Shown here: positions 46,437 through 56,940 of the stretch, one piece after another | Layout of the letters: each line of letters opens with the position of its first letter | Numbering within the stretch: the stretch's first letter is position 1 | Source of the DNA: Pythium myriotylum | Taxonomy: Eukaryota; Oomycota; Peronosporomycetes; Pythiales; Pythiaceae | Direction: 5' to 3' | DNA length: 64,000 nucleotides | Assembly: GCA_023091665.1 (NCBI GenBank) | Contig: JALJCQ010000020.1 | Location: forward strand, 124,001-188,000 | Notes under the pieces: generated by a model | Seen by the model: the letters and a program-made list of their open reading frames with translations, nothing else | The model's database searches: none | Told to the model about the DNA's origin: nothing | Position numbers and translations under genes: made by a program

Positions 46437-49400
46437 GTGCATGTGTATGCATACATGAGTAGGTCGACCACGCCTGTGGAGTCTATTCGTAATACACGTA
46501 TTTGCATGGTTCAACCACTTCCCAATGAGTTCCATCGGGCGAAGGTCATCCAACGCCTGGTCCTGCATCCGGGAGAGCGGCGTGGGTTCTGGAAGCACCA
46601 TGTGCAGAAGGAATACCGCCAGACCATCGTCAACGCTCTGATTGACGACTGCCATGCCAGGGTCTTGCTGGACTCTGGCGCTGAGGTGTCGATACTGGAC
46701 TCTGACTTTGCGCGTAAGCTCGGAGTCCCAGTAGACACCTCAGAGCAGCTCGATTGTGCTGGCGTGGGAGGTGCCGCCTATCACACGGAAGGGCGAGCTC
46801 GCATCAAGCTCACCCTCGCGGGTGAGTTGGTGTATGAGTTCTCCCTCTGGGTCGGCCGGCTTGGCAACACCCAAGCGATCCTCGGTATGGACTTCATGGA
46901 GCCCGCTGGTGTCCGTCTGGACCTGGTGGAAGGTGTTGCCCAGCTGCCTGACGAGATCCGTGTGCGCTTTGAAGGCCGTCGTCCGCTCTACAGCCATCGT
47001 GCAGAGCAGCTCCGAGTCAAGGAGGAGATGACGCTCCTGAGTGGCCAGTTGAAGTACCTGAGGGTACGGGCAGAGGCGAGGAAGCGCCTGTGGATCGGCC
47101 GTGGCCAACACTGGGTGCCAACCGCCGAGCTCAACGCTCGTGGCGAGCCATGTCGACTGAAGATCACGAACGTCAGCGAGTATCCGATCTTCATCCCGTC
47201 CCAGACCGTTGTCGCCATCTGGCTTGCGCCCGGTTCAGCGCCACGGCAGTTAGGGTTCGTTTCGATCGGTTCACGTCGTTATCGTGGGTGGCGATCGCTT
47301 GTGTACGAGGCAGAAGGTGAGGAACCCCCGAAGGCACATGGATCGACTGTCGAGGTTGCTCAAGACCAAGGTTCGGAGCCTCTCGTGGCTCGCCCCTCGT
47401 ACAAGCGTCCATCGGTTATCCTCCGTCGTGCTGGTGCACCTTCGGCAAGTGCGGTTAGTGTTGCCGCTCCTGCTACTGCCGACGACGCATCTCGATCCGG
47501 CCTCCGCTTGCTGCTCCGACAGCCAGAGCCCGAGGAAGAACGCCAAGCGTGGTTCTCGCGCGCAGCGATTGCGTTTGTGGCTGCGAAGGGGCCCGATGAT
47601 GTGCCAAAGCCCTCTACGCACCTGGACGACACTGTCTTCGGCCATGAAGGTGGAGATCTTTCGGCTGAGGACATCGAAGGGCAGATGGCTGTCATCCCAG
47701 AGCTGCCGAAGGGCGAGGAGATCAAGATCGAGGACATCCAGGTCGGCCTTGACGGCGAAGTCAGCAGCGAAGACATCGACCGCGTCCGACAGATCATCTG
47801 GGAGCGTCGTCAGTACCTGATGGGGCCAGGGAATGCTCGGCCGCCGGCTGCGAAAGGCGTCGTATGTGATATCGACGTCGGAGACGCCAAGCCTATCGCT
47901 CAACGCTGCCGACGGGTGCCACCGGAGCATGCGGAGAAGCTGTACGATCTGCTGAAGGCGTTGCTAGAGGCTGGCTTCATTCGACCGTCTACTTCGTCAT
48001 GGGCCTCACCCATCGTCATCGTTCTCAAGAAGAATGGAACCGATATCAGACTCTGTATTGATTATCGGGTGCTGAACGCTCTAACGCGTCTGATGGTGTA
48101 TCCTATGCCAGTGGTCCACGACCTGCTCGAAGATCTCGGTGCCCTCCGTTGGTTCTGCTCGCTGGACATGGCAAGCGGGTTCTGGGTCGTCCAGATGACT
48201 GCCCGATCTCGCGCCGTATCTGCCTTCGTCACGCCGTTCGGTCTCTTCGAGTGGCTGCGCATGCCGTTTGGGCTCAAGAATGCCCCCCAGATATATCAGC
48301 GCCTGTTGGACAAAGCGCTTTATGGGTATATTAAGCTGACGCCGGCGCACCTGCAAGTGCCCGAGGCGGACGTGTTTGTGGATGGTGAACCCGCTGGATC
48401 AAGCACCCGACCAGTGATCGGTCGCCGGTCGTACATTGACGACATCCTTTTTGGCGGCCGCACCTGGGACGACATGTGCGAGAAGTTGAAGCGGCTCATG
48501 GACGCGTGTGAAGAATGGAGCCTTTCCATCAGTCTCCCGAAGAGTCAGTTCGGTATGAGGCAGGTCGATTATCTCGGGCATCAAGTCTCAGATGCGGGGA
48601 TCAAGGCCAAGCCCAAGAACCTGGAAGACCTAACGCACATCGAGTTCCCAAGAACGGTGAAGGGTATTCAGTCTTTCTTGGGATCGCTGAACTACTACCA
48701 CCGCTTCATCGAGCACTTCAGCGTCTACGCCGCGGCCCTCTACGAGGTCACTCAGTCGGATCTGGAGAAGGAGATGCGGGAACCCGGACACCTGGCGTCA
48801 GCGAAAGCGTCCTTCGAGATGCTGAAGTCGAAGCTGGTCCAGGCACCGCTGCTCAAGCACCTTGACCCGGAGAAGGAACTCGTCGTGTCGATTTACGCGA
48901 ATGGGTGGGCCATCGCTGGCTCGATCCTGCAGCTGCACGACGGTCAGCTTCTGCCGGTGGAGTTCGTCAGCCGCGTGCTCAAGCAGCACGAGATGAAGTT
49001 CCACGCGGCCGAGTTGGAGGTGCTGGCGTTGCTGCACGTGCTCTCCGGAAGTGCGTCTCTGCTGGCCGGACGTCATGTCACGGTTCTTACGCGGCACTCG
49101 ACACTCGCTTGGTTGCACCAGTCGAAGGGTCTGCAAGGTCGCCTTGAGAAGTGGGCCGTGTTGCTGAGTCCATGGTCACTTACCATCCGGAAGGCAGACA
49201 AGGGCGAGGCGGACCTGACAGGCTTATTCGCAGCCGCGGCGGGCCCTCGTGATAAGCTCGACGAGATGCTGAACACGATCAAGCCCCTGAAGCGAGGCGC
49301 CGTTGAGGCACGTCATGCGCATCCGCTCCCGACGCTTAAGGCTGACCAGGAGGCGTGGGTCTTGTCGTTCGACGGCTCTGCGAAGCCCAAGAGGGCCGCC

Positions 49401-50255
49401 GCCAGCTGCGCCGCGATCCTGTGGAAGCTGCCAGGCTGGACTGTCGAAGCAGCGGAGTCGTGGTTCGACGACGAAGGCACGGTCAACGAGGCCGAGTACC
49501 GTGGGCACATTCGCGGGCTCGAGGTGGCTGCCAACCGCGGCATCAACGAGCTGATCGTCTGCGGCGACTCACGTATCGCGCTGATGCAACTCCGAGGTGA
49601 GTTCGAATGCCGAACGCCGGGTCTCCAAGTGCTGCTCGCTGAGGCGCACATGAATGTCGCCAAGTTCGACAAGGTGCACCTGCTGCACGTCGCGCGAGAC
49701 TTCAACGCGGCAGCCGACCTTCTCACTGGCCACGCCCTGCAGCGGTGTGCCGGGAAGCAACTCGCTGTCCAGGAGCACCACGATCTCCAGCGTCTGAATC
49801 GGCTCCCCGAGTTCTTCGCAGACCTCCGGGCCGAGCGACAGTCGACGGTGTTCGCGACGACGAGGGCCGCACGACGACGGGAGGACGAGCGTGCTGCAGC
49901 ACACGACGGCGACGTACTTGCTCGCGACAACGAGGTCGACAACCGCGGGAGATCAAGCGACGTCTCCGCTCGGAAGGACTCCGTGAGGAGGCCGGCAGGC
50001 GGGTCCGATGGCGTGAAGGTGTGGCAAGGCAGTCGGGTGATATGCAGGCGGTCGATGACGCCAACGTGGAAGGTGCAGCCGTCACGTCATCAGAAGATCG
50101 TGACCAGATATCAGGTGCAGGAGACGAGACAGGATCTGCGGATAACTCACCCACAACCGAGCCGACAGTCGCACGTGACGGAGAAGCGGTACCCACGGGT
50201 GAGGAGGGCGACGAAGATCGGCAAGATGAAGACGACTCTGACGCTGACGACATAG
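46437..50255 (+). CDS. Gypsy pol, first part: protease, RT, degenerate RNase H, second RNase H
   Basis: A 1272-codon frame. Aspartic protease: VLLDSGAEVSILD with Asp ~79, and ILGMDFM. RT: LCIDYRVLNALT, SLDMASGFW, MPFGLKNAPQ, and YIDD at ~666-669. The RNase H that normally follows RT is present as a fold but lacks catalytic residues: Tyr at ~820 (SIYANG) and Arg at ~886 (VLTRHST) stand where Asp is expected. A second, complete RNase H follows with FDGSAK (Asp ~979), NEAEYRG, CGDSRIAL and NAAADLL. This arrangement is known for gypsy elements that acquired an archaeal-type RNase H, including oomycete ones, with the old domain kept as a spacer. The gag stop lies just upstream in another frame. 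After about 49950 the coding continues in the frame of the integrase ORF, so the last ~100 codons are probably not real. Confidence 0.88.
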   Translation: MHVYAYMSRSTTPVESIRNTRICMVQPLPNEFHRAKVIQRLVLHPGERRGFWKHHVQKEYRQTIVNALIDDCHARVLLDSGAEVSILDSDFARKLGVPVDTSEQLDCAGVGGAAYHTEGRARIKLTLAGELVYEFSLWVGRLGNTQAILGMDFMEPAGVRLDLVEGVAQLPDEIRVRFEGRRPLYSHRAEQLRVKEEMTLLSGQLKYLRVRAEARKRLWIGRGQHWVPTAELNARGEPCRLKITNVSEYPIFIPSQTVVAIWLAPGSAPRQLGFVSIGSRRYRGWRSLVYEAEGEEPPKAHGSTVEVAQDQGSEPLVARPSYKRPSVILRRAGAPSASAVSVAAPATADDASRSGLRLLLRQPEPEEERQAWFSRAAIAFVAAKGPDDVPKPSTHLDDTVFGHEGGDLSAEDIEGQMAVIPELPKGEEIKIEDIQVGLDGEVSSEDIDRVRQIIWERRQYLMGPGNARPPAAKGVVCDIDVGDAKPIAQRCRRVPPEHAEKLYDLLKALLEAGFIRPSTSSWASPIVIVLKKNGTDIRLCIDYRVLNALTRLMVYPMPVVHDLLEDLGALRWFCSLDMASGFWVVQMTARSRAVSAFVTPFGLFEWLRMPFGLKNAPQIYQRLLDKALYGYIKLTPAHLQVPEADVFVDGEPAGSSTRPVIGRRSYIDDILFGGRTWDDMCEKLKRLMDACEEWSLSISLPKSQFGMRQVDYLGHQVSDAGIKAKPKNLEDLTHIEFPRTVKGIQSFLGSLNYYHRFIEHFSVYAAALYEVTQSDLEKEMREPGHLASAKASFEMLKSKLVQAPLLKHLDPEKELVVSIYANGWAIAGSILQLHDGQLLPVEFVSRVLKQHEMKFHAAELEVLALLHVLSGSASLLAGRHVTVLTRHSTLAWLHQSKGLQGRLEKWAVLLSPWSLTIRKADKGEADLTGLFAAAAGPRDKLDEMLNTIKPLKRGAVEARHAHPLPTLKADQEAWVLSFDGSAKPKRAAASCAAILWKLPGWTVEAAESWFDDEGTVNEAEYRGHIRGLEVAANRGINELIVCGDSRIALMQLRGEFECRTPGLQVLLAEAHMNVAKFDKVHLLHVARDFNAAADLLTGHALQRCAGKQLAVQEHHDLQRLNRLPEFFADLRAERQSTVFATTRAARRREDERAAAHDGDVLARDNEVDNRGRSSDVSARKDSVRRPAGGSDGVKVWQGSRVICRRSMTPTWKVQPSRHQKIVTRYQVQETRQDLRITHPQPSRQSHVTEKRYPRVRRATKIGKMKTTLTLTT

Positions 50256-51901
50256 CGTATAACGCACTTCAACTGGTTCGCGCAGAGCGAATCGAGCGCG
50301 CGCAGCAGGAGGAGAGTTGGGCGGCGCGGCTACGACAGTACCTGCGCGGTGAGACCAGGAGCTTGTCAGAGGCTGAGGCGAGAGAGGCTGCAAGGTGTGC
50401 TGAGTCATTCGAGGAAGTGGACGGACTGCTCTACTATGTAGGAGCACGAAAGGCACGTGGCGGTGTGAAGGAGGTAAGTCTGCGGCTGGTCGTGCCGACG
50501 ACTTTGCAGCAGGAGCTGCTGCATCACTACCACCGGAGTCTCAATGGCGGCCACCAAGGCGTGACGAGGACGTTCGAGCGCGTACGTCGATACACCTTCT
50601 GGCGTGGACAGTATCAGAGTGTGCGCGACTACGTCAGCGCCTGTCCAGACTGTCAGTCAGGAAAAGGAGAACCGCGTCTCAATGTCGGTTCACCGGGAAA
50701 CATCGTGGCCACCAGGCCTTTTGAGGTGCTGGGGATGGATCACGTGCCATCTCTACCGAAGTCAGCACGTGGGAACACCGAGCTTTTGGTCTGGATCGAC
50801 CAGCACACGGGCTATTTGATCGTCAGTGCGAATCCGTCGCGCAAGGCTGAAGAAGTGGCTGCTGCGTATGAGCGTTGCGTCTATCGCAGGTTCGGAGCAA
50901 GTCGTGTCATCAGGCACGACAGAGAGCCTTCCTTCATGTCTGAAGTGTTCCGCGCCTTCAATCGCCCTGTGGGACAGCGCAGCCGAGCCACGCTTGCCTA
51001 TCGTCCGCAAGCCAACGGGATGACTGAGAGAATGGTCCAAACGGTGATGAGGGCGGTGTGTCTGTATGTGTCGGACCCGCAGCAACGCGACTGGGATGAA
51101 TACGCTGAAAGGCTCGTGTTCGCGTTGAACACGGCATACGACAGAACGCGCCAGGATACCCCCTTCTATCTGCTGCACGGATGGGATCCGTACTCTACGA
51201 TCGAGACGAACCTGCCGCTGGAGACTGGAGAGCAAGGGAACGTTCAGGCGCGTAGGTGGCGTGCGCAGGTCCAGGTCAAGTACCAGCAGGTGAGAGAACA
51301 CGCGAATCGGCTGTTGCGCGAGGCGATGGAAGCTCGACGAGATGCGGCTAACGCGGCTGCACGTGGTGGTGCCGAAGAAATAACTGCAGGCACCCGAGTA
51401 TGGCTCTACGTTGATCAAGTCAAAGTCGGGTACGCGAAGAAGCTTGCCCACCGTTGGCACGGACCTTTCCGGGTCCTGGAGCGGGTCAACACTCACCTGG
51501 TGAGACTACAGGTCGACGGAACGGATTACCGACTTCACCCAGTTGTGCACGTCAGCCGCTTGAAGATCTGGCGTGACTTTGAGCCACTCCCAGCTACGGA
51601 CCTCGAAGTCGCACCTCATCAACGTCTCGATTTTGATGAAGCGTTGCTACCAGAAGACTCCTTCGAGCCTGCACATGAGGACGGCGAGTATGAAATCGTT
51701 GCGATTCTCGATCATCGAGATCGCCGAGTGGCGCGTCAGGGGCGTGTGGTTCGAGAGTACCTGGTACGGTGGTTAGGATACGATGAACCGGATTGGGTGG
51801 CCGAGCAGGACATGAATGCACCAAGTCTGTTGGAAGAGTATCAAGAACAGCTACGGCGTGCACAAGGACGGTTTGCTGCTATGGAGGTGGAAGAAGAATA
51901 A
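49745..51901 (+). CDS. Gypsy pol, second part: integrase with C-terminal chromodomain
   Basis: The frame is open from 49745, but useful similarity starts at about 49950, after an acidic linker. HHCC zinc-binding domain: HHYHRSLNGGHQG then CPDCQ. Catalytic core: GMDHV, RHDREPSF and PQANGMTERMVQ supply the D, D and E. A GPF/Y-like stretch (HRWHGPFRVLERV) and a His/Arg-rich segment follow. The end is a chromodomain, EYEIVAILDHRDR...EYLVRWLGYDEPDW, at residues ~655-700. Chromodomains of this group direct integration to particular chromatin. The core residues are intact; the join to the RT frame needs a -1 shift, from mutation or recoding. Confidence 0.88.
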   Translation: MCREATRCPGAPRSPASESAPRVLRRPPGRATVDGVRDDEGRTTTGGRACCSTRRRRTCSRQRGRQPREIKRRLRSEGLREEAGRRVRWREGVARQSGDMQAVDDANVEGAAVTSSEDRDQISGAGDETGSADNSPTTEPTVARDGEAVPTGEEGDEDRQDEDDSDADDIAYNALQLVRAERIERAQQEESWAARLRQYLRGETRSLSEAEAREAARCAESFEEVDGLLYYVGARKARGGVKEVSLRLVVPTTLQQELLHHYHRSLNGGHQGVTRTFERVRRYTFWRGQYQSVRDYVSACPDCQSGKGEPRLNVGSPGNIVATRPFEVLGMDHVPSLPKSARGNTELLVWIDQHTGYLIVSANPSRKAEEVAAAYERCVYRRFGASRVIRHDREPSFMSEVFRAFNRPVGQRSRATLAYRPQANGMTERMVQTVMRAVCLYVSDPQQRDWDEYAERLVFALNTAYDRTRQDTPFYLLHGWDPYSTIETNLPLETGEQGNVQARRWRAQVQVKYQQVREHANRLLREAMEARRDAANAAARGGAEEITAGTRVWLYVDQVKVGYAKKLAHRWHGPFRVLERVNTHLVRLQVDGTDYRLHPVVHVSRLKIWRDFEPLPATDLEVAPHQRLDFDEALLPEDSFEPAHEDGEYEIVAILDHRDRRVARQGRVVREYLVRWLGYDEPDWVAEQDMNAPSLLEEYQEQLRRAQGRFAAMEVEEE

Positions 51902-52405
51902 GGACGCCGTCGGCATGCGGGGGTACACGGACGCACATGGGCGCCAAAGTAGCCCGCAGGTCGACGGCAGGAGGCGACTGCCCGGATTGGCTCGGTCACT
52001 GCCCAAGTCAACTGCCTGTGGCAGCGCCACAGTCCGCAGGTGGTGCGGACTGCAAGGGGACTTGTCGCGAGCGCAGAACGTATGTGCACAATTGTGCACT
52101 GGGCAGATTTGATGTCCATACTCACCTTGAGATACGAACTGAATGCGGACGACAAAGGGGTCTACCTCGTGCGCCGAAGGTCGAGACAGTCAGCGGAGGC
52201 ATCATGGAGTTGGTAGCTGGGCGACCCGGTCGCCATTACAGCTGCCAACGCCTGGCTCGAGCCGGCACTTGGCCTAAAGGAGCTCGCGGGACGGGCGCTG
52301 CTGGTGGAAACACTGGTATGCGCCATATTTGTGAAATGTGACGTGTGCATGTATTAAGTAGCTCGAGTTATCCAAAAACCTACTCGACTCAACCTAATGA
52401 CGGAG

Positions 52406-54951
52406 CTAGATCTCGGAGGAACCTGTATCGGGCCCGGCGCCGCCGCCTGCATCCGAAGAAGTCAAGTCTTTAGCTGCGTTGGGAGCAGGTGCTCCTGCCG
52501 ACTCGGTCGCCGACCCCTCCGTCTTGCCTTCGGCCTCGGAGCCGAGAGCTTCGTCGTTGACTCGAGCTCGCTTGGCAGCAGACGAAGAACGGGTCTCTGC
52601 AGGTGAAGAGGCCACCGCAGCTTCTGCGACGGAGGTTCTCTTCTTCGAAGCCTTCGATATAACTGTCGGTGCAGCAGGCACTGATCCTGGACGGGTCGTG
52701 GGGACGGCAGACGCGGACGGCAGGGCGAAGAACTTCTCCTTCACGCGTTCATAGCAGCCGAGCTTGTGAATCGGGTGCTCACGCTCGTGGTTCAACAAGA
52801 AGCAGGCGCGTTCGGGTTCAGCGAGATCCACGCGAGGAACAGCATCTGCGGGAGATTCGCCAGGACCTACCGCCACTTCCAGGACGCCAAAGACAGGCAT
52901 CCACATGAAGAACGGGTCAAGCACCAGGTCGGCATCGACCCCCGGCTGCGAGAGCGCTTCCCACAGCAGCATCAAAAAGCCGTTCCATAACGGCGAGAGT
53001 TTCTCGTACCGGAGGCGCCGCTCAGCAAAGAAGATCTTGTACCCGGCCGTCGACGAATCCGGGGCCACGAGGAAGAAGTGCGGGCACTCCCAAAGCGCCT
53101 GCGCGTGGTTGACGTAGATGTTGACGGCGTAAGTACAAGCGAGCAAAGCGCGGATCTTCGGGACGGAAGGAGATGGGCTGCGGGAAACTGTCGCGTATGT
53201 AATCCCACGGTGAGGTGGCGTAATAGACCACCGCAGCTGCGAGGCCGATCAGCACGCCACCACAAGCCACCGCGCGAGCACCGTATTGTTGAAGCACCGG
53301 AGCGACGTGCTCCGACAGAAACAGCCTCAGACGCCACGACATGATAGCAGCATCCAACATACCCGACGGTATGTCAACAGGTTGCGGCTCCCCTTCGGGC
53401 CACGGCTGCAGATGAGACGGTCGCACCGAGTCCCACGTCTTGAACAGCTCCAGGATCTGCTTCTGATATTCCTCGAGCGCGGACTGGTTTGACGGACGAG
53501 GCCGGGCGCACTCGCCGGATCGCAGCGAAGATATCAGCGACTTCTCAATGGTGAAGCGGTGGTGCTTCCGACCGTCGGCCTCCTCTATCTCAAGTAGGAC
53601 GTTGACTTGATCTTGCCAGTCACCTGCAGAAGCAGAACGGAGGCGACTCAAGCTCCCACGTGTGCGGCGGCGACTCGCGCTCGCGGCCGAGGAAGCACTC
53701 GCTGGTGCGGACGTGCCGACGATCTCCGGTTCGTCATCGTCCTCCGCGTCGTGATCTGGGGGACCGGATGCCGGCACATCCTCGTCTACACTCTCGTCTG
53801 CAGCTGCTTGTACCGAGAACGTCTCCAACAGGGCACGGTACTCATCTGGGAGCGGAGCGGGATATGACGAGCGGAGTAGCCGCTGTCGGATCTCAGCACG
53901 ATCAGCTACAGTCATGCCGGCGAGCACAGCGATGTCGTCTGCAGCTGGGAGAGCTGGATCTACAACGCCAGCTCCAGCCGATCGGATGCGGTCGCGAAGT
54001 TGAGTCAATGCGTCTTGTGCAGAAGTGAACGGAAGCTGCTCGGCTGCGAGATCCGAGAGGATCGACGACAGCGGCTGAGAGAGAGGCGGAGACGACCGAA
54101 GACTGTCGCCAGCCACGGTGTGCAGCAAGGTCTCGATCGCCACGCCGCGACGGTCAAAGGCGAGGAGCAGAGGACCGAGAACCGCCTCATACTCGCGGGC
54201 CATCCTGTCATACACGTGAAAGCCGGTCATAGCAGTCCGAAGCGTCGATGCAGACGAGGTGATGAGCTGCTTGAGCCCCTCCGGCTCCCCGAGCTGCGCC
54301 AGCTCACGCAGGTCGTCGGGGGCGCCGATCTCGGCAAACTCGGCGACGGCAGTGGTCAGCTCATCGTTCTGGGACGTCAAGCGCACAACCTCCTTCTGCG
54401 ACTCGTCCAGCTGAGCCTTCAGGTCCTCGATCTCGGTCGCGGTCGCCAGATCACCGGCTGCGTTGGCGCGCCGAGCGTCCAGCTCCTTGCGAAGTGCCTC
54501 GAGCTCCTGGCGACAGCCTGCTAGCTTAACGCATAAGGCGTTACGCTCGTCGCGGACCTGGCGCAGCTACGTGAACGATGCGGGAAGAGCCATTAACCCC
54601 ACGAAGGCGGATCACGACGACGCGATGTGAACGTACCTCATCCAGATCTTGTCCAGACGCATGGTCAAGGTCGGCAGCTGCCGACTCAGTCGCCGCGCCC
54701 AGACGCTCGAGAGCAGACAGGTTCTTCGTAGTGGGCTTCTGGAGCGCCTTGCGTGCGACCACGAGCGCCCGCTGAACGATCCCACCGTGTCGGACACGGT
54801 CGAACTCTTGGGGGGTCCGCGGGAGTGCGTCTCGAATCATGTTGACAACGTACCGCAGGTCCTCGGCCATGCGACCGGGATCCTCCAGCCAAGGGTGAAC
54901 AGGCGCGCCATCGTCGGACGCAGACATCGGCCGAACAAGGAGATTGCACAA
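52406..54951 (-). pseudogene. Antisense accessory gene inside the gypsy element, frameshifted, unknown function
   Basis: Three consecutive minus-strand frames (54951-54541, about 54566-53022, 53146-52406) read as one protein of ~830 residues with frame changes near 54568 and 53135. From the N-terminus: a helical region of ~130 residues; a coiled coil (RQELEALRKELDARR...EIEDLKAQLDESQ); a helical domain; an acidic Ser-rich linker with DDDEPEIVG; a conserved-looking segment; a probable membrane segment (GGVLIGLAAAVVYYA, ~53230); then a Trp/Phe-rich part (LWECPHFFLVAP, WNGFLMLLWEALS) and an Ala/Ser-rich tail with the basic patch KRARV. It lies between the integrase and the 3' LTR in reverse orientation, where plant Tat/Grande-type elements also carry antisense ORFs. 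I recognise no family. Confidence 0.6.
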
Positions 54952-55053
54952 ATGATGGAGGCTGCGCCGCAGCTGAACGACACGTGAATGAAGGCACCTC
55001 AGCCACTTCCGGGAAAGGCTCCAACTGACTGATCGATTGCGACGACCAGATCA

Positions 55054-55067
55054 GCGGGAGGAGGCGC
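55054..55067 (+). other. Polypurine tract of the gypsy element
   Basis: GCGGGAGGAGGCGC, mostly purine, directly before the 3' LTR start. Confidence 0.6.
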
Positions 55068-56054
55068 TGTGGTGAAGCGGCCTGAGGTTTTGAGGTGCGT
55101 CCAGACTTGACGCACCTCCCTCAACATTCGGTCGACATCAAGACCATCCATCAGCCTGCAATGGCAAGATTGAGGGTAACAAGCTCCGCACGCCGAGTTC
55201 GCCACATCCAAGACATCCCCAGATGCGTACGCATGAGACGCACGTGACGGTTATGTCTCAGCACCTGAGATGTGGCCCAGAGGCTGGATCGTCGTTGAGG
55301 CCCTGAGCGGTCTGATACAGTAGGAACAGATCTGAGGAGACTGAGTAGTATCAGACTCAGTAGGTGGGTGATCAGCACCTGATTACGTAGCTGGGTGATT
55401 ACCTGGTGCCAGTACAGAGACAGGGCAGGTGCGGTATAGGGTAGGCAGTCACGTAGGCATCTGACTCTCTGGGTCAGGTATTCGGTTGTTGAAAAATAGA
55501 ACTCTGGAATTTGCTGCCAAGCACTCAAGCCCCTCAAGTAAGGACTTCGAGTCCAGAAGTCACAAGACCCGTCGCCACAGGAGGCGACGCTAAAACCTCC
55601 GGGTGCGTCTCGACAAGGCGCACCTGACGACCGTATTCCGACCGAAGCGCGTGTGGCTGCTGCTGCCCACGCGTATCGAGAGACTGAAGAGCAGGGGAAG
55701 ACCAGCACCAGGTGCTGTGACCGCCGGACGAGGAGCCTCCCGTCCCCCCGCGCATCCGGGCCACCAGCCAGCTTCTGGTGACGATCGGCTCTGCGCTTCC
55801 TCGTCGCACGCAGCACGTGACCAGCGATCCACGAGCTGTGCCAAGGCGACAAACCAGCGGGCTTCACGACCCCGTTGGCCAAGACCCCCCGGACTTCAAG
55901 CCTAAGTGCCTGCGGTTCACCCCGTCAGCGACTGTGACAGCGGGGTGTTAACGTCAGCAGCGACCGACCAGCCCGAAGAGTCTGTGTGGACCCGTGTGCG
56001 GCACCTGCTTCGCCCTCGCTGAGCGGCAGGTTTTGCCCCCACGCCTTCACCACA
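55068..56054 (+). repeat. 3' LTR of the gypsy element (987 bp)
   Basis: Same 10-bp terminal inverted repeats as the 5' LTR. It is 278 bp longer because of the segment at 55249-55526; elsewhere only a few substitutions are seen. Confidence 0.92.
55249..55526. repeat. 278-bp segment present only in the 3' LTR
   Basis: It sits between GACGCACGTGAC and AAGCCCCTCAAG, which are adjacent in the 5' LTR. It has an internal TCAGCACCTGA repeat, no coding potential and no evident terminal inverted repeat or target duplication. Insertion here or deletion from the 5' LTR are both possible. Confidence 0.8.
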
Positions 56055-56149
56055 ACCACCTCAACCCCAACGGTGGCGCCGCCTCTTCCGCAAGGGTGAT
56101 CGCCGCGCCACGAGATTCTCGGCGGGCGCTTGACCCAGCACCTTGTCAG

Positions 56150-56940
56150 CATTTCAACGCTAATTCGGACTGCGCAGCGGCGGCGTTTTGGGCACATTGA
56201 AACCTGTAGGTTTCGGCGCGGGCTTCTTCTCGACTGGCGGCGGCTCAATGGTCTCGTGGAGGGACGATCTCGCTATCACACTTGTCGCAAGCCTGGGGAT
56301 AGCTCACACTTTCGATGTTGGCGAGAACGCCTCGCTCACGACGACGTCGCCACCTCCGGGAGCTTGCGGTACGCGGAGGCCTGTGCTGCTCGCCGGTCGG
56401 TCTCAAACTGCGGGGAAAGCGGCCTCGTGATGCTGTTGAGTAGTCGACGCAGTGCGGGCGCTCGAGCGGCGCGTCCTCGCAGATTACGTGTCCTTGTGCT
56501 TCGGCTCGCCTTTCGCAGCTGCGGCGTCTGTGGCACAGTCACATCGTGCGGGCGATGCTTGGCGCTCGACGTCGCCGTCGACGCCGGGAAAGTAAAGTCT
56601 CTCGAGAGCAGATGCTCCGGTCGTGACGTCGCTGCTGCTGGCGGCGCCTAGTTTGAGCGCTCGACAGCTGAGCATCGTGATCGTGATCTCCTTGGTCAAG
56701 CACTGGTGGACGTTAGCCTGCACGTGCTCGTGGGACTCACGCTCGTTGAGCGTCTCGAGATGCAGCTGCATCATCTCTTCCTGGATGTGCTAGAGCTCGC
56801 GCGAGTTTCGGCTCCGAGTCCTGCCAGCGGAGCGCTTTCTGCGGCGAGTGAGACTGCGGAGGCGCGTGAGGTTGCTGTTGTTGTTGGCGTTGCTGTTGCC
56901 GTTAGCGTCCTCGCGTTTATAACAACGATTGCCGTGTAGT
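56150..56940 (-). pseudogene. Decayed minus-strand coding remnant
   Basis: Reading the minus strand downward, fragments with protein-like composition appear in successive frames: a Gln-rich stretch (about 56900-56830), EEMMQLHLETLNERESHEHVQ (about 56780), SVSYPQACDKCDSEIV with a C-x2-C pair (about 56300), and EKKPAPKPTGFNVPKTPP before a stop near 56155. Stops and shifts separate them. It could be a broken host gene cut at its 3' side by the gypsy LTR. Family not recognised. Confidence 0.3.

Larger units (their letters stand above)
43436..56054 (+). mobile_element. Ty3/gypsy retrotransposon with chromodomain, two RNase H domains and an antisense gene
   Basis: 12.6 kb from 5' LTR to 3' LTR. 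Internal order: gag (44154-46383), protease-RT-RNase H-second RNase H (46437 on), integrase with chromodomain (to 51901), antisense gene (54951-52406), polypurine tract, 3' LTR. Flanking bases do not form a target duplication (TGCTG before, ACCAC after). Several frame changes in gag and pol indicate a decayed element, although the LTRs are still very similar outside one insertion. Confidence 0.9.
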
